A stretch of 34,215 nucleotides of DNA from Pseudomonadota bacterium. GTDB lineage: Bacteria; Pseudomonadota; Gammaproteobacteria; Burkholderiales; Burkholderiaceae_C. The stretch spans positions 1 to 34,215 of the forward strand of contig JAJZEB010000024.1 in the NCBI GenBank assembly GCA_021805805.1. Reading direction: 5' to 3'. Under the pieces are notes generated by a model that saw only the letters and a program-made list of their open reading frames with translations, ran no database searches and was not told the origin of the DNA. The translations under genes were made by a program, and so were the position numbers. Positions 27,886 through 34,215 of this stretch are shown piece after piece. The stretch's first letter is position 1; every line of letters begins with the position of its first letter.

Positions 27886-29442
27886 ATGCCGCATGCCGGC
27901 GTCGCGGCGTCGCGACGCTTCGTTTCGGGCCGATGGCGCGCCGCAGTGCGCGCGGCGTTGCCGTGGCTTGCCGTTGCCGGAGCGGCTGCGCTCGGCCATC
28001 GGCGCGACGCGATCGGTGCCGGAGTCTTGCTCGTCGCCACCGCAGGCCTGGCCCGTGTCGCGCGGCGCATGGCCTGGCGCGTGGTGCAGCGTGCGCCAGC
28101 GGGCGCCGCACAGGGCACCGCCGTGCGCCAGTGCGATGGCCGCTGGGCTTGGCGCACGGCGGCCGAGTTGCGGCGCGGCGACGTGGCCCGGGTCGACAGC
28201 GCAGCGTGCGTGGTCGCCGACGGCCGAGTTCTGGACGGAGGCGGGCGAGTCGACGAAGCCGCGATCACCGGCGATGGTCGACCCTGCGGCAAGCGTATCG
28301 GCGATCGGTTGTACGCCGGAAGCATCAACCTGGGTGCCGCGCTGACCTACAGGATCGACGCGGTGGCCGACGCGACCCTGGCGGCGCGCCTGGCCAGCGG
28401 GCGAATGCGTGCGTTCGCGCGCAGCCTGGGAATGCATCGGCGCCTGCGCCTGGGCGTGTCGCTGCTGCTGGCAGCGGTCGCGGCGGCGGCTTTGCCGACG
28501 CTCAGCGATGCGCTCGATGGCGACGCCGCTTACCGAGCCCTGGTCTGGTTGGCGCTGGCCTGGAACGCCGCGCTGCGCATGTGCGCCCCATGCTGCGCCG
28601 CTGCTGCATTGCTGGTTGCGTCGCGCCGTGGCATCGCTGTCTCCGGAATCGAGTCCTTGCGGCGCGCGGCGCGTGCCACGGTCGTCGATCTCGATGAACC
28701 CCCGGCGCTCGCCGCGCAGGCGCGCGTCGTCGACTGGCAGTTGCTGGGCGTGCGCCGCGCGCCGCGACAACTGCTTGCCGCGGCGCGCGCGCTGGGCGCG
28801 CGTGCGCGCGCACCGCTGGCTGCATTGGCAGCGCTCGATGCACCGCTGCGCCATGCCTCGGCCTGTGCATGCAGCGCTGCAGGCGGAGTTCAGGGCCGCG
28901 TCGACGGCGTCGACTACCGACTCGGCGATCCGGAGTGGGCGTTGCGCGGCATGCACTGCTCGGCGCCACTGGATGCCTTGCTGGAACTGCATCGCGCGCG
29001 CGGACGTTGCGTTGCGTTGCTGGCCGACGGTGCGGGTGCGCTGGCCCTGTTCGCGCTGGAACGCGCGGTGCCGGTCGAGACGGCACAAGCCATCGATGCG
29101 CTGCATGCGTTTGGCGTACGCGGAATTCGCTCTGGCGGGAAGAAGCCGGGGCCGGGCAGGCTGCGCGTCGCGTTCGGTACGGCCGCGCGCGGCCTGGCCC
29201 CAGACGTCGCGGATCTGGTCGTCGTCGGCGATGCGCCCACCGGGCTGGCCGACGCGCTGCGATTGGCGCGGCGCACCGATGCGGCGCTGCGCTGTTCGGT
29301 TCTGGTGGCGCTGGCCGGCAAGTTGCTGGCCGTCGGCCTGGCACTGGCCGGCGCGCTGACCATGTCCACTGCGCTGGGCGTCGAACTGGCCTCGATGCTC
29401 GGCGTGCTCGGCAGCGCGGCGATGCTGCGCCGCCAGAGCTGA
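27886..29442 (+). CDS. Degenerate P1B-type ATPase homologue lacking catalytic motifs
   Basis: A 518-residue membrane protein with an intact reading frame and a good ribosome site (GGGAGAG). The P-type ATPase architecture is readable: actuator-like VDEAAITGDGRPCGK (122-136, where active pumps have TGES), membrane metal-site equivalent CAPCC (233-237, normally CPC), then RRGIAVSGIESLRRAARATVVD (in two pieces) leading to the site of the phosphorylated aspartate. There the invariant DKTGT is replaced by DLDEP (268-272). The nucleotide domain has GGVQGRVDGVDYRLGDPEW (333-351) but the SEHP histidine position reads ARAPLA. The TGD motif is SGG (416-418), and the GDGxND hinge is absent: AFGTAARGLAPDVADLVVV follows almost directly. 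It cannot work as a normal ion pump. A regulatory or binding role is inference; a decaying gene is the alternative. Confidence 0.75.
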   Translation: MPHAGVAASRRFVSGRWRAAVRAALPWLAVAGAAALGHRRDAIGAGVLLVATAGLARVARRMAWRVVQRAPAGAAQGTAVRQCDGRWAWRTAAELRRGDVARVDSAACVVADGRVLDGGGRVDEAAITGDGRPCGKRIGDRLYAGSINLGAALTYRIDAVADATLAARLASGRMRAFARSLGMHRRLRLGVSLLLAAVAAAALPTLSDALDGDAAYRALVWLALAWNAALRMCAPCCAAAALLVASRRGIAVSGIESLRRAARATVVDLDEPPALAAQARVVDWQLLGVRRAPRQLLAAARALGARARAPLAALAALDAPLRHASACACSAAGGVQGRVDGVDYRLGDPEWALRGMHCSAPLDALLELHRARGRCVALLADGAGALALFALERAVPVETAQAIDALHAFGVRGIRSGGKKPGPGRLRVAFGTAARGLAPDVADLVVVGDAPTGLADALRLARRTDAALRCSVLVALAGKLLAVGLALAGALTMSTALGVELASMLGVLGSAAMLRRQS

Positions 29443-29449
29443 GCGCGAA

Positions 29450-30010
29450 TCAGGATGCCACCACCAGCGCCGAGAAATCGCGCGCGATGCTCCGCGCCAG
29501 CTCCGGGGGCAGGCAGGCCCGCTGCAAGCTGCGCACGCCCGCCATCGAGGCGATGAACTTGGCGGCGAACGCGGTCGGGTCGGCCACCGGGTTCGCACTG
29601 GCTTCGGCCTTGCGCACCAGCAGTTGGGCGAGACGATCCAGGCCGTCGCGCACGGTCTGCAGCGTATCCGCGTCGGCGTCGTGCAGCTCAATCAGGCCAT
29701 TGAGCAGCAGACAGCCGCGGCCGTCGGAATTGGACGTCGCGGCGTCGACCAGGAGATATTCGACTGCGGCCGCAAGACCCTGCTGGGCGAACAGCGTTTC
29801 CAGCGCAGCCAGCGACTGCGTGACGTACCTGTCGACGGCGAGCCGAACCAGTTCGGACTTGCTGTTGAACGCGTTGTACAGCGACGATCGGCCGATGCCG
29901 ATCGCGTTTTGCAGTGCGTCGACGCTGGTTGTTCCCAGGCCGCCTCGCCACAACGCCTGCATCGCGGCATCGACAGCTTCGTCGGCATCAAAAGTGCGTG
30001 GTCTGGCCAT
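29450..30010 (-). CDS. TetR/AcrR-family transcriptional repressor
   Basis: A 186-residue protein beginning MARPRTFDADEAVDAAMQAL. The helix-turn-helix covers about residues 10-55 (TTSVDALQNAIGIGRSSLYN, FNSKSELVRLAVDRY). The C-terminal ligand domain is helical. An in-frame GTG at 30016 would add two residues; the ATG at 30010 is preferred because TACAAT lies exactly six bases before it and there is no Shine-Dalgarno, suggesting leaderless initiation. It is divergent from an Old Yellow Enzyme, the usual arrangement of NemR-like repressors with flavin reductases that detoxify electrophiles. The 150-base gap should hold a shared operator, but I could not pick a convincing palindrome. Confidence 0.92.
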   Translation of the reverse strand: MARPRTFDADEAVDAAMQALWRGGLGTTSVDALQNAIGIGRSSLYNAFNSKSELVRLAVDRYVTQSLAALETLFAQQGLAAAVEYLLVDAATSNSDGRGCLLLNGLIELHDADADTLQTVRDGLDRLAQLLVRKAEASANPVADPTAFAAKFIASMAGVRSLQRACLPPELARSIARDFSALVVAS

Positions 30011-30016
30011 CGTCAC

Positions 30017-30022
30017 ATTGTA
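30017..30022 (-). promoter_or_regulatory. -10 element of a possible leaderless TetR promoter
   Basis: TACAAT on the minus strand, then GTGACG, then the ATG at 30010. No Shine-Dalgarno is seen and no strong -35 is recognisable. Confidence 0.45.
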
Positions 30023-30160
30023 ATTCGTCTATGTTCGCTTTGGGCGTGGCGTCCCAAGCAAAATTGTGAACTCATGAATACACTTTCCCCGGTCCGACGA
30101 CCCGCCGCTGCATGAGCGCGCTGCACGGAGGTCGTATCCGCAACCCAGACGAGGAATTTC

Positions 30161-31240
30161 ATGCTGTTCGATCCAGCCCAGATTCGCCACCTGAAGGTTT
30201 CCAACCGCATCGTCATGGCGCCGCTGACGCGAAGCCGTGCTGTCGATTCCAACACGCCGAATGCGCTGATGGCAGAATACTACGCGCAGCGCGCCGCGGC
30301 CGGCCTCATCATCACCGAGGGCACTTCGCCATCGGCCAACGGCCTCGGGTACGCCCGCATCCCGGGTCTGTTCAACGCCCGGCACGTGCAGGGCTGGCGC
30401 CAGGTCACCGATGCGGTGCATGCCTCCGGCGGACGCATCGTGGTGCAGCTGATGCACACCGGGCGCGTATCGCAGCTGGCCAATCTGCCGCCCGGCGCAG
30501 AAGTGCTCGGGCCCGGCGACGCCACGCTGGGCGGGCAGGTGCATACCGACGCCCACGGGATGCAGCCGTACAGCAGGCCGCGCGCAATGCGCGAGTCCGA
30601 TATCGCGCACGCGGTCGACGAATACGCGCAGGCCGCGAGGCTGGCGCTGGACGCCGGCTTCGACGGCGTCGAGGTCCATGCGGCCAACGGCTACCTGATC
30701 GAGCAGTTCCTCAACGCCAACGTCAACCACCGCAGCGACGGATACGGCGGCAGCATCGAGGGCCGCAACCGGTTCGCGCTGGAGGTCGTGCGCGCGGTCT
30801 CTTCGGCCATCGGCGCCGAGCGGGTCGGAATCAGGCTTTCGCCGTACGGGGTATTCAACGAAACCGGAGCATTCGACGGCGTCGATGCACAGTATCGTGC
30901 GCTGGTCACCGAACTGTCGCGCATCGGTCTGCTGTACCTGCACCTGCTCGACCACTCGGCGATGGGCGCTCCGCCGGTGCCCGCCGAGCTCAAGCGGCAG
31001 CTGCGCGCAGCGTTCGACGGTCCATGCATTCTCGCCGGGGGTTTCGACCGCGCCGGCGCCGAGCGCGCACTGGCAGCGGGCGATGCCGACCTCATCGCGT
31101 TCGGCCGCAGCGCGCTGGCCAATCCGGATCTGGTCGAGCGCATGCGCCGCGACGTGCCGCTGAACGCTCCCGACCAGGCAACGTTCTACACGCCTGGGGC
31201 TGCCGGGTATACCGACTATCCGGTGCTGGCCGAAGCCTGA
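30161..31240 (+). CDS. Old Yellow Enzyme family flavin reductase (NemA-like)
   Basis: A 359-residue FMN barrel protein. Characteristic segments are NRIVMAPLTRSRA (about residues 15-27), the substrate-site pair HAANGYLIEQFL (about 178-189, with the H-x-x-N arrangement of alkene reductases), RSDGYGGSIEGRNRF (about 193-207) and the phosphate loop AFGRSALANPDLV near residue 320. Such enzymes reduce activated double bonds such as quinones, N-ethylmaleimide or nitro compounds with NAD(P)H. GAGGAA precedes the ATG at about six bases. It is divergent from a TetR repressor, which probably controls it in response to electrophiles. It converges on the small secreted protein at 31263. Confidence 0.93.
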   Translation: MLFDPAQIRHLKVSNRIVMAPLTRSRAVDSNTPNALMAEYYAQRAAAGLIITEGTSPSANGLGYARIPGLFNARHVQGWRQVTDAVHASGGRIVVQLMHTGRVSQLANLPPGAEVLGPGDATLGGQVHTDAHGMQPYSRPRAMRESDIAHAVDEYAQAARLALDAGFDGVEVHAANGYLIEQFLNANVNHRSDGYGGSIEGRNRFALEVVRAVSSAIGAERVGIRLSPYGVFNETGAFDGVDAQYRALVTELSRIGLLYLHLLDHSAMGAPPVPAELKRQLRAAFDGPCILAGGFDRAGAERALAAGDADLIAFGRSALANPDLVERMRRDVPLNAPDQATFYTPGAAGYTDYPVLAEA

Positions 31241-31262
31241 CGCTGCGCCAGCCGCGCCGCGG

Positions 31263-31763
31263 TCATCGCGCGGCTTCGATGCGCCCGGCGCGGTCGACGC
31301 GCACCCGGGTGCCTACCGGAGGCGGTGTGCTGAGCGTTGCACTGCGCACCGAGCCGTCGTCCATGCGGACTTCGACCCGGTACCTTGTGCGCGCTCCGGC
31401 GCGCGCGCCGGAGCGTTCGGGCGCGGCGTCGGTGCGCAACTGCGCGACGCTGGACACCGTTCCGCAGTCCACGCAACGCGACGGCGGGGGCGGCGCGTGC
31501 ATGCGCCCGCCCTCGACCGAGGGTCGAGGCTGCAGCAACGGCCCGGAAGCTCCTGTGCGCGGGTTCCCGGCACGCGCGCCGGCGCACGCCGCCGCGGACG
31601 CCTGCGGCGCGCGCGCAAGCTGCACCGGCGTGGCGCCGAAGGACTGTGGTGCCGGGCTGCGGGCGGCCGCGGCCGGTGCCGCGACAAGCAGCGCGGCAAG
31701 CGCGCCGGCAATGCCGGGCGCAAGGCGCGGGGTGAGCGTGTCTTCGGAGCGGCCGTGCGACAC
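31263..31763 (-). CDS. Small secreted protein with disrupted 5' end
   Basis: Reading upstream from the stop, the frame gives a hydrophobic signal peptide-like stretch (APGIAGALAALLVAAPAAAA), a low-complexity Ala/Pro/Arg region, and a C-terminal part with CVDCGTV and YRVEVRMDDGSVRS followed by GTRVRVDRAGRI. This C-terminal pattern recalls secreted proteins with a glycine-zipper plus C-terminal beta domain, but no glycine zipper is present. No ATG lies near the signal peptide: the sequence just upstream of it is copy 1 of a duplicated 110 bp block. The best start is a GTG at 31763 inside that copy, giving 166 residues. The original start may have been lost when the duplication arose, so this could be a pseudogene. 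Confidence 0.5.
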   Translation of the reverse strand: MSHGRSEDTLTPRLAPGIAGALAALLVAAPAAAARSPAPQSFGATPVQLARAPQASAAACAGARAGNPRTGASGPLLQPRPSVEGGRMHAPPPPSRCVDCGTVSSVAQLRTDAAPERSGARAGARTRYRVEVRMDDGSVRSATLSTPPPVGTRVRVDRAGRIEAAR

Positions 31764-31838
31764 GCTCAGGCCCCGCCGCTTTCGGACTCGCCGTCGGCCA
31801 CCGATTCGAGGGCCTCGCGTACGCGGTTGCGGCCTGCA
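31729..31838. repeat. 110 bp direct repeat, copy 1
   Basis: Identical base for base to 31885-31994, at an offset of 156 bases. It reproduces the last 73 bases of the PAS-GGDEF gene plus 37 bases beyond its stop. It contains the inverted pair TGAGCGTGTC (31733-31742) and GACACGCTCA (31759-31768). It abuts the signal-peptide coding part of the small secreted protein. Confidence 0.95.
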
Positions 31839-31873
31839 CACGCTCAGGTGGGCACCCCCTTCGCTGCGCTCAG

Positions 31874-31888
31874 CCCCTCCGAGAGGGG
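31874..31888. other. GC hairpin between the repeat copies
   Basis: CCCCTC and GAGGGG flank the loop CGA. On the minus strand it follows the PAS-GGDEF stop after the hairpin TGAGCGTGTC/GACACGCTCA. Neither has a T-run, but together they could slow or end transcription. Confidence 0.4.
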
Positions 31889-31994
31889 TGAGCGTGTCTT
31901 CGGAGCGGCCGTGCGACACGCTCAGGCCCCGCCGCTTTCGGACTCGCCGTCGGCCACCGATTCGAGGGCCTCGCGTACGCGGTTGCGGCCTGCA
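31885..31994. repeat. 110 bp direct repeat, copy 2 (source copy)
   Basis: Covers the last codons of the PAS-GGDEF gene (31922-31994) and 37 bases past its stop. The inverted arms TGAGCGTGTC (31889-31898) and GACACGCTCA (31915-31924) here overlap the stop codon. A further CACGCTCAGG at 31839 lies in the 46-base spacer. Confidence 0.95.
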
Positions 31995-33214
31995 TGCTTG
32001 GCCGTGTACATCGCGCGGTCGACCCTGTCGAGAAGGGCGCGGGCGTGACGGTCGAGGGGACTCCACTGCGCCACGCCGATGCTGACGGTCAGCCCGCCGG
32101 CGGGCAGCCTGGGAGGAGGGTTGCATTCGACCGCGGAACGGATGCGCTCGGCGATGTCGAGGGTGGCTTGCAGTCCAGCGCCGTCGACGATCAACAGGAA
32201 CTCCTCGCCGCCGAGCCGCCCGAGCACGTCGCCGTCGCGGCTGAGCTGCTGCATGATTTCCGTCACGTGCTGCAGTGCCGCGTCACCGGCCAGGTGGCCG
32301 TACGCGTCGTTGACGCGCTTGAACAGGTCCAGGTCGAGCATCAGCACGCACAGCGGCGCCGCATCGCGGCGGCCGCCACGGCGCTCGATGGCCTGCTCCA
32401 GCGTGCCCAGGATCGAGCGCCGGTTCGGCAGGCCGGTCAGGTCGTCGCGCGTGGCCATGCGTTCGAGTTCGCGCTCCATTGCCTTGCGCTGGGTGATGTC
32501 GCGCCAGATGCCTTCGACGCCGGCGAACTGGCCGCGCTCGTCGAACAAGGCGTGGGTGCTGATCGAAATGTCGATGATCGACCCGTCGGCACGCCGCATC
32601 CGGCCCGGGAAATCATGCACGAAACCGTGCTCGCGGATCGCCTGCACCAGGCGCTCGCGCTCGCTGATATCGGGATAGAAAGCAGCCGCCGGAAGGCCGA
32701 TGATCTCGTCGGCGCTGTAACCCAGAACGTTCTTCACCGCCGGGCAGACATAACGGGTCACGCCTTGCGCATCGGTGCGGTAGAACACGTCCTGCATGGT
32801 GTTCATGATGCGCTGGAAATTGCGGTCGGTTTCCTGCAGGCGTGCGTCCATCGCAGCCCGCTCGGTCATGTCGACGAACGCCGCCAGCACGGCGTTGCGG
32901 CCCTCGAACACGGCGTGGTTGCTCGTCATCGCCAGCACACGCTGCACGCCGTTGCAGGTGAAGACGCGGAACTCGGTCGGCGGGTTCGAACCCGATTCCT
33001 CGGCCGCGTACCGGATCCTCGCCTCGACTCGGTGCAGATCCAGCGGATGCACGAAATCGGCGACCGGACGGCCGGCAACCGCGTCCAGCGCATCGGCGTC
33101 CATCAACGTCAGCGCGGCGCGGTTCGCGTAGCGGATGCTGCCGTCGACAATCATGATCACCCCGGCTGGAAGATCTTCAAGCCAAAGGTCTCGAGGTGCT
33201 AATCGTTCGCTCAT
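31922..33214 (-). CDS. PAS-PAS-GGDEF diguanylate cyclase
   Basis: A 430-residue cytosolic protein without membrane segments. PAS domain 1 covers about residues 13-118, PAS domain 2 about 130-245 (with the PAC-type end GVEGIWRDITQRKAME), and the GGDEF domain about 252-418. The active-site loop GGEEF is at 335-339 in RLGGEEFLLIV, and an I-site RxxD (R326, D329) sits five residues before it. LDLDLFKRVNDAYGH is the metal and GTP region. It should make cyclic di-GMP in response to a signal sensed by the PAS domains (redox, oxygen or small ligand; no haem motif identified). The final 24 codons are duplicated downstream at 31766-31838. No clear Shine-Dalgarno lies before the ATG. It is divergent from the lipoprotein gene across 141 bases in which I see nothing else. 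Confidence 0.94.
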   Translation of the reverse strand: MSERLAPRDLWLEDLPAGVIMIVDGSIRYANRAALTLMDADALDAVAGRPVADFVHPLDLHRVEARIRYAAEESGSNPPTEFRVFTCNGVQRVLAMTSNHAVFEGRNAVLAAFVDMTERAAMDARLQETDRNFQRIMNTMQDVFYRTDAQGVTRYVCPAVKNVLGYSADEIIGLPAAAFYPDISERERLVQAIREHGFVHDFPGRMRRADGSIIDISISTHALFDERGQFAGVEGIWRDITQRKAMERELERMATRDDLTGLPNRRSILGTLEQAIERRGGRRDAAPLCVLMLDLDLFKRVNDAYGHLAGDAALQHVTEIMQQLSRDGDVLGRLGGEEFLLIVDGAGLQATLDIAERIRSAVECNPPPRLPAGGLTVSIGVAQWSPLDRHARALLDRVDRAMYTAKHAGRNRVREALESVADGESESGGA

Positions 33215-33355
33215 GGCTCAATTTGGCACGCCTTGGGTTCGTCGTCAACCCTGGTTTATTGATGTGGCTGAAAGCGCGAGCGAGTTCTCGCGCGGCACAC
33301 TGCAGCCGAGTCGAGCGGGCCGGTCGCGTCCGTTCGCACACCAGGAGATCGCGAC

Positions 33356-34084
33356 ATGAAACGCTCGATGTCGATGCTGACTCTGATTGCCGTCGGCATG
33401 GTTCTGGCTGGTTGCGGAGGGGGCGGCGGAAGCGGCACTGCGCTGCCGCCACCAGGGACCACGTTCGGGCTCGAGGCTGCGATGGTCGCGCTGGAGACCA
33501 GCGGATTCCAGAAGACGGCTTCGGTCAGCGGCTCGGCATCGCTTTCCGGGGTGACGTACCCGATCAGCGGAAGCGTGACGCTGACGCTTGCGCCGATCGG
33601 AGCGCAGACCGTGTTCAATGGCCAGAGCGCGCTGCTTTCGAGCAGCAGCTACAGCGGCAGCGTCACGGTCGACGGCCAGACGCTGGCGTTGAATGAAACG
33701 CAACAGGCATATCTGTCAACCAGCTTTGCTCCGCTGGGCTACGTGACCTCGACGGCGTATTGCGTGGCGCCTGTACCGGGCGTGGTGCCGGCGACGGTCG
33801 TGCTCGGCGACAGCGGCACCGTGGTCACCTACGACTGCTACAGCGACGCGACGCTGAGCACGCCCACAGGCAGCGAGTCGCTGAGCTACACCGTCGATCC
33901 GGGAGTCTCGAGCTCGACGGTGACGGTGGCGCTGCACACGAGCATGACGGATGCGTCCGGGCAACAGATCGCGGTCGAGGAGGACGACTACCTTCTCGAC
34001 ACCGCGGGCGTCCTTGCGTTGCAGCGCGCCAGTCTCGGTGGAACGTTCTCCGGCGTGGCGATGACGTTGCAGCTGGCGTTCTAG
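33356..34084 (+). CDS. Putative outer-membrane lipoprotein of unknown function
   Basis: A 242-residue protein with a lipoprotein signal: MKRSMSMLTLIAVGMVLAGC, lipobox LAGC with the lipidated cysteine at position 20, then a glycine-rich linker (GGGGGSG). The mature part is rich in Ser, Thr, Val and Gly with alternating beta-strand character (for example SASLSGVTYPISGSVTLTL), and has two cysteines (TAYC and TYDC) that could pair. I do not recognise the family. AGGAG lies about nine bases before the ATG at 33356. It ends inside a duplicated 18 bp unit shared with the end of the next, convergent gene. Confidence 0.85.
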   Translation: MKRSMSMLTLIAVGMVLAGCGGGGGSGTALPPPGTTFGLEAAMVALETSGFQKTASVSGSASLSGVTYPISGSVTLTLAPIGAQTVFNGQSALLSSSSYSGSVTVDGQTLALNETQQAYLSTSFAPLGYVTSTAYCVAPVPGVVPATVVLGDSGTVVTYDCYSDATLSTPTGSESLSYTVDPGVSSSTVTVALHTSMTDASGQQIAVEEDDYLLDTAGVLALQRASLGGTFSGVAMTLQLAF

Positions 34085-34116
34085 CCTGACGCAGTGGACT
34101 AGCCTGACGCAGTGGA
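34081..34116. repeat. Two tandem copies of an 18 bp unit at a convergent gene junction
   Basis: CTAGCCTGACGCAGTGGA occurs at 34081-34098 and 34099-34116, followed by CTA. The lipoprotein stop TAG is in the first copy, and the stop of the minus-strand ABC gene (CTA at 34117-34119) is the partial third copy. Confidence 0.95.
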
Positions 34117-34215
34117 CTAATGACAGACACGGCCGTCGGCGTCGAACAGCAGCGCGCCGTCGGCAGCAAAACCGATGCGCAGCGTGTTGCCGTGGGCAGG
34201 GACGATGCCGCACTT
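34117..34215 (-). CDS. ABC-transporter ATP-binding protein, C-terminal end (TOBE domain)
   Basis: Only the last 32 codons are inside the window; the gene runs on past base 34215. The frame reads ending ADGALLFDADGRVCH, with HGNTLRIGF before it. The pattern 'G...LRIGF....LLFDADG' is the C-terminal TOBE segment of importer ATPases of the MalK/UgpC/PotA type. The substrate cannot be told from this piece. It converges on the lipoprotein gene. Confidence 0.65.
   Translation of the reverse strand, partial: KCGIVPAHGNTLRIGFAADGALLFDADGRVCH

Noticed and set aside
31263-32126. A 287-codon minus-strand frame starting inside the PAS-GGDEF gene
   Set aside because: Its first half reads through the GGDEF gene end and both repeat copies in a non-native frame; only the part from about 31763 down has protein-like character.

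Overview
This is a chromosomal segment from a GC-rich Gram-negative bacterium. The genes that I recognise (gltBD, pdxH, msrA, tam, ubiD, glyA, galE, a fused indolepyruvate ferredoxin oxidoreductase, a DUF748/AsmA-like envelope protein, a lipoprotein with a lipobox, and a tRNA with encoded CCA) fit Pseudomonadota. They suggest a beta- or Xanthomonadales-type gammaproteobacterium, but I cannot place it closer than that without a search. I see no phage genes, transposase, CRISPR array or rRNA. This is mostly housekeeping DNA, with a more repeat-marked stretch at about 27.8-34.2 kb.

Layout. 1-5.3 kb: glutamate synthase gltB (5' end outside the window), gltD and a ChaC-type gamma-glutamylcyclotransferase, all on the plus strand. 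5.3-9.1 kb: a minus-strand unit of ECF sigma factor, small zinc-binding anti-sigma factor and multi-pass membrane protein, divergent from pdxH and a Tat-type thioredoxin-fold protein, followed by msrA on the minus strand. The sigma/anti-sigma pair next to methionine sulfoxide reductase resembles a thiol/oxidative-stress module. 9.1-9.5 kb: a gene-free leader and a 4 x 16 bp tandem repeat. 9.5-13.0 kb: a giant AsmA/DUF748 protein. 13.1-16.6 kb: tam, ubiD and a lytic transglycosylase. 16.6-18.0 kb: a ZTP (pfl) riboswitch ahead of glyA. 18.0-19.3 kb: galE and tRNA-Lys(CTT), with the tRNA terminator lying in the galE leader. 19.5-24.8 kb: a Sel1-repeat protein, an Lrp/AsnC regulator, and the divergent indolepyruvate:ferredoxin oxidoreductase that it probably controls. 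24.8-27.7 kb: a diguanylate cyclase downstream of a cyclic-nucleotide-domain patatin phospholipase. 27.9-29.4 kb: an intact gene whose product looks like a P1B-type metal ATPase that has lost all of its catalytic motifs. 29.4-31.2 kb: a TetR regulator divergent from an Old Yellow Enzyme. 31.2-33.2 kb: a small secreted protein whose 5' end is disrupted by a perfect 110 bp duplication of the 3' end of the neighbouring PAS-GGDEF cyclase. 33.3-34.2 kb: a lipoprotein and the last codons of an ABC-transporter ATPase.

The main points for follow-up are the catalytically dead P-type ATPase homologue; the ZTP riboswitch with a visible alternative pairing next to the Shine-Dalgarno; four genes with a -10-like hexamer exactly six bases before a start codon, which suggests leaderless transcription; the sigma/anti-sigma/msrA neighbourhood; and the 110 bp perfect duplication.
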